Below, piece by piece: positions 4,626 to 11,638 of a stretch of 21,312 nucleotides of DNA (positions are counted from its first letter, which is position 1; each line of letters opens with the position of its first letter). Position numbers and translations under genes: made by a program. The notes beneath the pieces were generated by a model. That model was not told the DNA's origin. It did not search any database and saw only the letters and a list, made by a program, of their open reading frames with translations. Origin of the DNA: a virus; the IMG/VR virus record IMGVR_UViG_3300043749_000012, positions 1 through 21,312 of that record; one strand, given 5' to 3'.

Positions 4626-5576
4626 CTATTTTGCAACGCCAACGGCATTTGCATTTTTATAATTTTCGCCAATGTAAATAACGATTTCTTGTGCCTGTTT
4701 CAATGTAATTCCTTCAATGTTAACAGAATATGGCCAATCCGATGGTTTTGGATTTACATCAACATATTGCGGGCTTGCGGTTCTATATTTGCCATCATGA
4801 CATTGAACCATCCGTCCGCCATTACACATAATTTCTTTTGTAATAACCCATGAATCGCCTTTATTACTTGTTCCATCGCAAGTATCCCATTTTGGCGTAT
4901 TGTAATACCATAATCCATCGACTTTGCTTGTAAGTGTTTTACCTACGTATTCGCTGTTAGGAACATCAACAATAGTTACATTTTCCACTTGACCCCACGC
5001 TCCAATATCATTTTTTTCCAGGTTATCCAAATCAACATTAGCCCCGGTTCCATTCCAATTTGTTTTATCAATTTGGTATTGAAAGATGTTTAAAAAGCTA
5101 CAATGCTGCCCGTGGCTCCATGCAACCGTTTGAAACCAATAATCCGCCGCGTTGTTTTGCTGCAAATAATTAAGAACGGTAAATGATCCATACGCGCCAA
5201 TTTTGTAGTTTCCTAGATTTGCACGGATCGCCTTGAAATAGGATAAGATGTTGGCCAAATCTCCGGCCTGGGCATCATAATCCACCGTAAAATAAATTGC
5301 GGTTCCTTCCGGCTGCCCAACCGATTTTGCAAGATTAACGGCATCTGCTGCATCTGCTGCCCCTTTAGCTGCTGAAAAATAACTTGCTGATGTTGGGTTT
5401 GTTTCATAGATGCTAAATATCTGCATTCCGGCCGCCTTGATATTGGCCAATTCGCCTAAAGATAACCCTTTCCAGGTTGAACGGCTTAAATAACGCCCGA
5501 CATATTTAATTCCTTGTTTAGCAAGATTGCTTATTTGTGTTGGGTTTAATCCTGTGCAATCAATAGCGTTTACCAT
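4626..5576 (-). CDS. Endolysin, DUF1906 glycoside-hydrolase-like domain
   Basis: 316 residues. Residues 3-195 fit the DUF1906 / Rv2525c-like glycoside-hydrolase-like TIM-barrel family (PF08924): AIDCTG with Asp6, KYVGRYL, the IYETN segment with Glu58, IYFTVDYD with Asp99 and Asp101, and the late FQYQID and NVDLDN strands. The C-terminal 115 residues hold an SH3-like repeat region (GLWYYNTPKWDTC to YRTASPQYVDV, about 221-274), probably binding the cell wall, and a short helical end. The start has GGGGG 8 bases upstream. Next to the XhlA-like and holin-like genes, its role is peptidoglycan cleavage at host lysis. The bond cleaved cannot be told from sequence. Confidence 0.85.
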   Translation of the reverse strand: MVNAIDCTGLNPTQISNLAKQGIKYVGRYLSRSTWKGLSLGELANIKAAGMQIFSIYETNPTSASYFSAAKGAADAADAVNLAKSVGQPEGTAIYFTVDYDAQAGDLANILSYFKAIRANLGNYKIGAYGSFTVLNYLQQNNAADYWFQTVAWSHGQHCSFLNIFQYQIDKTNWNGTGANVDLDNLEKNDIGAWGQVENVTIVDVPNSEYVGKTLTSKVDGLWYYNTPKWDTCDGTSNKGDSWVITKEIMCNGGRMVQCHDGKYRTASPQYVDVNPKPSDWPYSVNIEGITLKQAQEIVIYIGENYKNANAVGVAK

Positions 5577-5594
5577 GTAAATTCCCCCTTAATA

Positions 5595-5888
5595 TTATTT
5601 TGTTGCAAAAACGGCCAAAACCGCAAAAACAAAAGTTATGAACCCTATAACAATTTGACGCTTTAACCATTTTACTTCTTTTTCCCGTTCATCGTTCTTT
5701 TTCTCCAAATCATCGATGCGCTTATGCGATTGTTTCGTTGATTCTCTTGTTTGTGCGCCCTGGATCTTTAATCCTTCGACATCGGCCTTGATTTCGGGAA
5801 CCCCCTTTACGTTTTCCTCGATTCTTATTAATCGCTCTTTAAAGTCATCGAAACTATCCGCTAATTTCTCTAAAAAGTTGTCATTCAA
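5595..5888 (-). CDS. xhlA: XhlA-like hemolysin/holin-associated protein
   Basis: 97 residues. A long charged coiled-coil region (residues 5-72, with heptad-like LIRIEENVKGVPEI and KRIDDLEKKNDEREKEVKWL) is followed by one C-terminal span (IVIGFITFVFAVLAVF). This is the layout of XhlA (PF10779), which in Bacillus phages works with a holin and endolysin to lyse cells. Translation must start at a TTG: AGGTG lies 5 bases upstream, no in-frame ATG is near, and a stop codon lies a few codons further up. It is the first gene of the lysis cluster, beginning just after a hairpin terminator, and 18 bases before the endolysin gene. Confidence 0.8.
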   Translation of the reverse strand: MNDNFLEKLADSFDDFKERLIRIEENVKGVPEIKADVEGLKIQGAQTRESTKQSHKRIDDLEKKNDEREKEVKWLKRQIVIGFITFVFAVLAVFATK

Positions 5889-5911
5889 CTTAACACCTAC
5901 CTATATTCAAA

Positions 5912-5945
5912 ATAAAAAACCCTGGAATGAACCAGGATTTTTTCA
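5912..5945. terminator. Terminator between receptor-binding gene and lysis genes
   Basis: CCTGG and CCAGG pair around a 6-base loop, extended by a G-U pair and flanked by A and T runs on both sides, so it could work in either direction. On the minus strand the stem is followed by TTTTTTATTTT. It lies about 35 bases after the receptor-binding gene and about 24 bases before the XhlA-like start, with no clear promoter between. Confidence 0.65.
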
Positions 5946-5980
5946 AAAAACATTAAGACGCTCTTTTGTCCAAGTATGTC

Positions 5981-7954
5981 TTATACACTTGCTCCTGTAG
6001 CATCAACCCACGAAGCAGATTGCCCAGCAGTTGTTATAGTAAAAGTAGCAGTTACCCCTGTCGTACCTGTATCTGTAAAAGTTGGTGTAGTATTTGTTCC
6101 TGTTGATATTTTATTAAATGTTACAGTTGAACCGCTTAATTGTGTGTACCAGTTTGGATAAGAACCTGCACTTATTTTAGAAGCTACTGTGATTGTAGAA
6201 TCTCCAGCAGAAACAGCTATAACAGTGTTCGCACCATTCAAATTAATTGTTATATTGCCTGAAGTTGTTGCACTATGAGTTACATTTAATGTATCTGCTT
6301 CTTTAATAGGTACTGTTTTAGCATAGACTGGTTTACCTAACGTTGTATCGAAAAATGGTTGACCTATATAAGCTGGGGCTGGTCTATTAGCTGTAATGCC
6401 GTTTTGTTTTTTATGACCGTAGTTACCATGTACGTAGACATTAGCTGAATTTGGACTAATATTCATTGGAGTTGTGATATATTTATCCTCAATGTAAACA
6501 TCCAAATAAATATCATAAGATGAATAGTCAACGCTGACCCCTTGCCATTGGTTAGGACGAGAACCCATTAAATAGTTGCCGATAATTCCTGAGAACTTAA
6601 CCCCATATGAACCATTTTTCATTGTCAATCCTGTTTGCTGATAGTTAGCACTTCCTGTAATACCACATGCATCTATAATGACATTGTTAAAAACGCTATA
6701 GTATGCACCCTCCAATGTAACCCCATCATTATAGTTATCTTGAATATCAATATTAGAATAAAAATTGTGTGAACTGAATTTTTCATAAAGAGTGGCATAA
6801 GAAGATTGAGCTAAATTATTACCATTGTTATACCATTTTCCACCTGTAAAGATATTGCTTCCTCCTGATTGATGAAAAACAGCTCCTTGTAAACAAAGGG
6901 TTATATCTATTCCATAAAAAGCGTTATCTGTACCATGAAAGTTATAAATTCCATATTGATTACAACTTTCAATTTTGATAAAACGCAATTGGGATATCCA
7001 TACAGGGTAAGGTTGACCGTTAATATAAATACCACTTAATGAAGCGTTTTTTATAACAACGTGAGTGATCTTTAATTGTCTCGGATAATCTAATCCCGGT
7101 TGATTAGTATTTGTAATTGTAACGGCATTACCATTACTATTATTTGCTTTATTAGCATCAATCGTCATATTAGTAACACCAGAATAGGATGCTTGATTAA
7201 ATGTAATGAAATCTTTATTTCTACCGTTATTTAATTTTAAAATTGTTACATTTTCACCGGCACCATTCAATATAACATTAGGCGGTACCGAAATTTCATT
7301 GGTAAGATAAGTGCCTTTAGGTAAATAAACCGTTCCACCACCATTTAGAATAGCTTTATTAATAGCATTTTGAATGGCAGTTGTATCATCCGTTACTCCA
7401 TCACCTTGAGCTATATAATCCACTTTCGCATCTACCCATGCGTTACCTATTCGCGACGTATTTTGCGCCAATTGTGCATTAACTTCATTAATTCCACCTT
7501 TAATATCTTTGGCCGTTGTTGTCAATGTAGCTGTACCCAACAATGGCGATAATGAATTATCACTTTGCAATGCTTGTTCACTTGTTAATGATTTTTGTAC
7601 ATAAAAGTAAAACGGTTGTGTTTCAATTGTGGTCGTTCCGTTTTGAATTTTAACCGCGCCTTTTACCTTGCCTGGATAAGTTAAAGTTTGTGTATTTAAG
7701 GAAACACTAATTTTCCCATTAACCATATCTGTTATAGTCAAACCGCTTGTTGTATCCTGATAAACGATGGTTCCGTCATCTTTTTGAAAAAATAAAGAAA
7801 CCGTCGAATTGGTTAAATTATAGACGGTTTCATCTTGGGTTATATTTATATTTAAAATCGCGGTATTTATATCACCTTGGTTATATAAGGGTTTTTCGTC
7901 ATTGTTGCCCACAATTTTATCTTTTATATCAACATTTATCGTGAATTGTTTCAA
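5981..7954 (-). CDS. BppU-type baseplate protein with pectate-lyase-fold receptor-binding domain
   Basis: 657 residues. Residues 1-125 fit BppU_N (PF10651): a beta-sandwich beginning FTINVDIKDKIVG, with VSLFFQKDDGTIVYQ and the closing PFYFYVQKSL. A short linker is followed from about 173 by DAKVDYIAQGDGVTDDTTAI, the start of a Pectate_lyase_3 right-handed beta-helix (PF12708), which runs to about 510. The end holds ITANRPAPAYIGQPFFDTTL and an Ig-like Thr-rich domain closing with WVDATG. It is the likely tail spike that binds or degrades host surface glycans. The start is TTG with AAGGGGTG 6 bases upstream; no ATG is nearby. Base composition and codon use change near 7430, at the linker, as in a domain exchange. 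Confidence 0.88.
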   Translation of the reverse strand: MKQFTINVDIKDKIVGNNDEKPLYNQGDINTAILNINITQDETVYNLTNSTVSLFFQKDDGTIVYQDTTSGLTITDMVNGKISVSLNTQTLTYPGKVKGAVKIQNGTTTIETQPFYFYVQKSLTSEQALQSDNSLSPLLGTATLTTTAKDIKGGINEVNAQLAQNTSRIGNAWVDAKVDYIAQGDGVTDDTTAIQNAINKAILNGGGTVYLPKGTYLTNEISVPPNVILNGAGENVTILKLNNGRNKDFITFNQASYSGVTNMTIDANKANNSNGNAVTITNTNQPGLDYPRQLKITHVVIKNASLSGIYINGQPYPVWISQLRFIKIESCNQYGIYNFHGTDNAFYGIDITLCLQGAVFHQSGGSNIFTGGKWYNNGNNLAQSSYATLYEKFSSHNFYSNIDIQDNYNDGVTLEGAYYSVFNNVIIDACGITGSANYQQTGLTMKNGSYGVKFSGIIGNYLMGSRPNQWQGVSVDYSSYDIYLDVYIEDKYITTPMNISPNSANVYVHGNYGHKKQNGITANRPAPAYIGQPFFDTTLGKPVYAKTVPIKEADTLNVTHSATTSGNITINLNGANTVIAVSAGDSTITVASKISAGSYPNWYTQLSGSTVTFNKISTGTNTTPTFTDTGTTGVTATFTITTAGQSASWVDATGASV

Positions 7955-7959
7955 TTAAT

Positions 7960-8196
7960 TCACCCCTTAAAAATTGCATCGCTGCCCTGGTCTGGTTCAA
8001 TGGCTTTAATGCAATGATCTTTTTGAAAAAGATTTAAAAATTTACATAATAAATTGCATACGGGGCATTTATCATGATTGGCCAAATGTTTTCCCAACCT
8101 GGACGAAATTGTTTCTTGCGGATCTCCGAAAAACAATAATGTATTCGCCAATTGGTCGATGGCTATCAATACATTCCAAATATATTTTTTTACCAT
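7960..8196 (-). CDS. Small conserved phage protein, 78 aa
   Basis: 78 residues: KKYIWNVLIAIDQLANTLL, then GDPQETISSRLGKH, a C-P-V-C-N-L-L-C segment, and FQKDHCIKAIE. The IDQLxNTLL-x-GDPxETxSSR pattern and the late DHC are shared by many small phage proteins found among tail and lysis genes in both Gram-positive and Gram-negative phages; their function is unknown to me. The first 20 residues are amphipathic or membrane-touching. The cysteines (three close together plus one in DHC) and histidines could bind metal. It overlaps the DUF4376-type gene by 7 bases and its stop lies within the leader of the TTG-initiated receptor-binding gene. Confidence 0.72.
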   Translation of the reverse strand: MVKKYIWNVLIAIDQLANTLLFFGDPQETISSRLGKHLANHDKCPVCNLLCKFLNLFQKDHCIKAIEPDQGSDAIFKG

Positions 8197-8708
8197 GTTA
8201 TCGCATCCAATGTCGGTTCGTCCTGGGCATTTGCAACATCGTTTTTTTTGCCATTTAACTTAGCAATTTGATTATCGCCCCATGTATGTCCATCAATAAA
8301 AACTTGCTGAAACTGAATTTTATTATGCGGTAAATATCCGGCATCAACCGTTTTATATTGAACTGTTGTAAAATTAGGATCGATATTGAATCGATGCAAT
8401 GTAGAATTGAACCATACCTCATCGATTAACATAGATTGATAGGTATGTTTAACCCCCAACGCATACGAATCGAAACCGCCCAAAATAGCAGCATCGCATT
8501 GTTGTTCCAATTGTTTAATCTTTTGTTCCCTGGAATAATCCAAACCATGATCGTTCCAATATTTTTCAACATCCGCGTTTAACGGTTTCGGATCTTGTAA
8601 ATTCCATTTTGATATTTCCCAACTGCCATCCGGGTATAAAATAACCTCGGTATTATCATTATTTGCATTGGGAACCATCTTGTACAAGGCCCATACTATT
8701 TGTGCCAC
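8190..8708 (-). CDS. DUF4376-type tail fibre-associated protein
   Basis: 172 residues, starting at a GTG with AAGGGGGG about 7 bases upstream. The N-terminal 50 residues form a small beta domain (TEVILYPDGSWEISKW). The rest fits DUF4376 (PF14301): a helix LEQQCDAAILGGFDSYALG, then HTYQSMLIDEVWFNSTL, ending with the helix-plus-AITW tail typical of the family. Such proteins lie next to receptor-binding genes and are thought to be tail-fibre components or assembly helpers. Gene order fits: the jelly-roll baseplate gene is 16 bases upstream and the receptor-binding gene follows after one small gene. Confidence 0.7.
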   Translation of the reverse strand: MAQIVWALYKMVPNANNDNTEVILYPDGSWEISKWNLQDPKPLNADVEKYWNDHGLDYSREQKIKQLEQQCDAAILGGFDSYALGVKHTYQSMLIDEVWFNSTLHRFNIDPNFTTVQYKTVDAGYLPHNKIQFQQVFIDGHTWGDNQIAKLNGKKNDVANAQDEPTLDAITW

Positions 8709-8724
8709 AATAACACCCCCCTTT

Positions 8725-9612
8725 TTAATCGCCTATCCTGGTAATATTGATAAAATATTCTTGAATGGTTCGCGGGCCTTCTCCAACTCTTATAAAAAAT
8801 TGGAAATATCCGCCTTTTTGCATATAAACCATAATTTTATTATGCGCCCATATTTGGTCTAGGTTTACGCCCGCACTTGCGTTAATACCCCTTGAAAAAT
8901 GGTTGTAATCTTGATTCAATACCCCATCTTTGTAGGCCCTAATAAGCAATTCATATAAAATATTTTGATTTAATCCGCTAATGGACGCGTCAATTTCCAC
9001 TAAATATGTTCCGGCTGTATTTACATTTACATTGTTACCATTTAGCGTTAAATCCTTTATTATTCCGCTTGTATTAACGCCTAATTGTTGCAATGCGCTT
9101 GCCGTTGGATAAGACACAGAATCCACCAAACAATAAAAGCAAGGATTGGAATTCGCAAAAATTCTTTCGTCTGTAATGTTTCCGGCTGCAATGGTTGCAA
9201 CGTTGGTTCCAACCGCGACTTGCGCCAAACTAATTTCCCATTTGGAACTATTTTGCGTTAATGCCGGCGGCGTTGGGCTTGCTGCAACGGTTCCCGTTAA
9301 TATGGCCAATTGGATCGTATTTGCTGCCCAATCCACGCGCAAAACAATCCGGTCAATCCTAGAGTTTGATGTTGGGGCCGTTGTAATCGGCAATATAACC
9401 TGGGCATCATTTTTATAGAAAAAACCTTGAATCCAGGCCATCCCGGTATTAACTTTCACTTGCATTCCGGTTGAATCCGCAAATGGATTCAATTCATTCA
9501 ATTGTGCTTTGAGAATTCCGGTATTTAGCCAAAATTGTGCCATTTGGCCCCAACTTGATTCGGTTACGTTTGAACCGGATCCGTTATCGAACGGAAAATA
9601 TGTTTGTGCCAT
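8725..9612 (-). CDS. Baseplate/tail structural protein with C1q/TNF-like jelly-roll end
   Basis: 295 residues. Residues 1-155 resemble phage baseplate attachment domains: a helix, then GMQVKVNTGMAWIQGFFYKN, an RIDRIVLRVD motif and a TDERIF closing turn, common in Firmicutes tail adhesins. Residues about 175-295 look like a C1q/TNF-type jelly roll (NVNTAGTYLVEIDASISG; MVYMQKGGYFQFFIRVGEG; a final FINITRIG strand), often a trimeric receptor-binding head. The ATG has AAAGGGTG at 7 bases. It lies 4 bases after the gp37-like tail gene. It may bind a receptor itself, alongside the BppU-type spike. Confidence 0.72.
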   Translation of the reverse strand: MAQTYFPFDNGSGSNVTESSWGQMAQFWLNTGILKAQLNELNPFADSTGMQVKVNTGMAWIQGFFYKNDAQVILPITTAPTSNSRIDRIVLRVDWAANTIQLAILTGTVAASPTPPALTQNSSKWEISLAQVAVGTNVATIAAGNITDERIFANSNPCFYCLVDSVSYPTASALQQLGVNTSGIIKDLTLNGNNVNVNTAGTYLVEIDASISGLNQNILYELLIRAYKDGVLNQDYNHFSRGINASAGVNLDQIWAHNKIMVYMQKGGYFQFFIRVGEGPRTIQEYFINITRIGD

Positions 9613-9616
9613 CGGC

Positions 9617-10780
9617 TCACACCCTTTCTAATTTACTTAATCGTCTATTCATCGTTTTCATTGAACTAAAAATTCGTAACGTTGATTTATTAGCAGCGTC
9701 CGCCGTTCCGATTAGCGGCGTTATCACCTCGCCTTTTTCATCAACGGTAATCGTTATTTGTCTGACTACATCCGAAATAACATCCATAACATTTTGGTTT
9801 ATTTGATCCCCTGTTTGCCCTGGTTGCGTTAAAACAACCGAAACAATGTCACCTAAATTATAGTTTTGCATGAATGCCATTGTATTTGTGTCAATCGGCG
9901 TTATGGTTAAACTTGTTGAAAACGACTTATTTGCCAATTCTTCCGTTATGGCCTGGCTTAATTCGGTTGTGGATGATGTATTGTTTTGATTTAAAAATTC
10001 CTCAACCCGGCCATACATCGAAACGGAATCACTATCGCCGGATTCCGTAATAATCCGCGCGGTCCCTTCTCCGGTTCCGGCGGCGATAATATAGTTCGCG
10101 TCCGGGCTTTGCTCGGTATAATCGAAATCTAGTAAATTACCCAACAACGGCGAAAAAACAACGCTTTGCGATTTATCGGTTGGTTGGTAAACCTGGAATT
10201 GTAACCCGTTTCCAACCTGGATAACCTTAAACCCTAATCCGCCGCCTTGTAACGCCAATGAACCGCATAACGCTAGTAATGTATCAAAACGCGCCCGGCC
10301 TGTTATAGATGTTCCACGCCCTAAATCTGTATCCGTGGTTATACTGATTTTTCGGTTGGATGATGCGCCGGAACCAATATTGGCGTTAATATATTGTTTC
10401 ATGATCGTTTCCGCCGGGCCTGTCCGGACATCGTAATCCGTTGATGTATACGGCGGCCCACCTGGAACCGGATAAGCCAATTTAGTTTGTAAAATATAAT
10501 TATCATCATAACCGGATATGGTTAAATCATCACTTTGTGCCGTCCATTTACGTTCCTTTTGATGAACGGGGCCGGAAAAAATCGTTGTGCCATTCCGAAC
10601 AACAATAATTCCCGCGCCTGGCTGTGTTATATAAAAGGCCGCATTACTATTCATGGACATAGCAAGGGTAAACGCCCCAACCGCGTTGAATTGTGGTTTC
10701 ATTTCCAACTTTTGATAATCGTCGATTTGCGCAACTCTATTCAAATTAACATCGCGAACATAAATTTGATATTTCAACAT
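9617..10780 (-). CDS. ReqiPepy6 gp37-like tail-tip protein
   Basis: 387 residues, fitting the siphovirus ReqiPepy6 gp37-like family (PF14594). The start YQIYVRDVNLNRVAQIDDYQ, the GAFTLAM strand, GIIVVRNGTTIFSGPV and LTISGYDDNYIL in the first 100 residues are typical of tail hub proteins. A repeat of that fold follows in the second half (NYIIAAGTGEGTAR, then FMQNYNLGDIVSV and ending KLERV). Such proteins act as the tail-associated hub below the distal tail protein. The ATG has GGGGGG 8 bases upstream, and the gene starts 3 bases after the Dit gene. There is no peptidase motif; cell-wall cleavage in the tail is covered by the tape measure protein. Confidence 0.82.
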   Translation of the reverse strand: MLKYQIYVRDVNLNRVAQIDDYQKLEMKPQFNAVGAFTLAMSMNSNAAFYITQPGAGIIVVRNGTTIFSGPVHQKERKWTAQSDDLTISGYDDNYILQTKLAYPVPGGPPYTSTDYDVRTGPAETIMKQYINANIGSGASSNRKISITTDTDLGRGTSITGRARFDTLLALCGSLALQGGGLGFKVIQVGNGLQFQVYQPTDKSQSVVFSPLLGNLLDFDYTEQSPDANYIIAAGTGEGTARIITESGDSDSVSMYGRVEEFLNQNNTSSTTELSQAITEELANKSFSTSLTITPIDTNTMAFMQNYNLGDIVSVVLTQPGQTGDQINQNVMDVISDVVRQITITVDEKGEVITPLIGTADAANKSTLRIFSSMKTMNRRLSKLERV

Positions 10781-10783
10781 TAA

Positions 10784-11638
10784 TCAAGCCCCCCAATATC
10801 GATTTGTATAGACTAATTGGACGGCTGATTGGGTCGTTGCATTCTGCATTTGGATTTGAATGTTGTTTGCCCCCTGAATGAAATTCCATAAACTTGAACC
10901 GTTAGCCATATAGGAAAATAAATTGGTTCCATCGTTTTTCGTAATGCTTTTAAATCCTGGCCTTGTGTCCACTGTTATATATTCACCAACGCCCAACGAA
11001 TAGTTAATATTTAGTGAATCACCGGTTGTTAGGTTGTTTAAATAAATAGTGTCACCTGGCCCCATGATTGTCCATATTGGCCATGTTTCAACATCGCCGT
11101 TATTTGTTACGGTTGCCCCCGAAAAGACGGTTGATGATGTTAATTTTAACGGCAACATCGGGAAAAACGTTGGCGGCGTTCCGGTTGTGTATGTAGTTAT
11201 AACCGGATTCGCATCATACCAAAACGGATCGAATGCCTTTAAAACTAACGTTGATTTAATCCAGGTCATCCCGGTTTCTTGCACCTCTAAGCCCGATTGA
11301 TAACGACAATTTAACAACCTGGTCGTTCCATCTTCGGCGACAACTTTTAGTTGTCCATCGCCTTTTAATGGATTGAACCAATTCAATGTATTCCGCAAAA
11401 CATTTCTTAAATCGGATGTCGACAACGCGGTTATTTCAATAGGCAAATCAATCTCACGCGATTTAACTGCAATGTTGCGCAAAACGGAACCCGGCAATAG
11501 TGGAACTTGTTGGTCGGTAATATCGAATTGGGGCATAAAACGCCCGGTTGCTCCTAATGCAACATCAATATTCGCGGAACCGGATAAATCATGTTCCACG
11601 CCGCTTGAATCAATGAAAGATATATATTCTTTAGACAT
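10784..11638 (-). CDS. Distal tail protein (Dit-like)
   Basis: 284 residues, resembling siphovirus distal tail proteins (phage tail family). The N-terminal half has VLRNIAVKSREIDLPIEI, followed by the helix DLRNVLRNTLNWFNPLKGDG and the strand LKVVAEDGTTRLLNCRY, which is characteristic. SGLEVQETGMTWIKSTLVLKAFDPFWYD ends the first domain. The C-terminal half (TNNGDVETWPIWTIMGPGD to the end) is a galectin-like beta domain. It joins the tail tube to the hub. Its position between tape measure and gp37-like genes fits. The ATG lies inside the last codons of the tape measure gene with GGAGAG 8 bases upstream. Confidence 0.85.
   Translation of the reverse strand: MSKEYISFIDSSGVEHDLSGSANIDVALGATGRFMPQFDITDQQVPLLPGSVLRNIAVKSREIDLPIEITALSTSDLRNVLRNTLNWFNPLKGDGQLKVVAEDGTTRLLNCRYQSGLEVQETGMTWIKSTLVLKAFDPFWYDANPVITTYTTGTPPTFFPMLPLKLTSSTVFSGATVTNNGDVETWPIWTIMGPGDTIYLNNLTTGDSLNINYSLGVGEYITVDTRPGFKSITKNDGTNLFSYMANGSSLWNFIQGANNIQIQMQNATTQSAVQLVYTNRYWGA

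Noticed and set aside
5940-5980. Promoter for the lysis genes after the receptor-binding gene (TTGGAC as -35)
   Set aside because: No acceptable -10 sequence at 16-18 bases on the minus strand.
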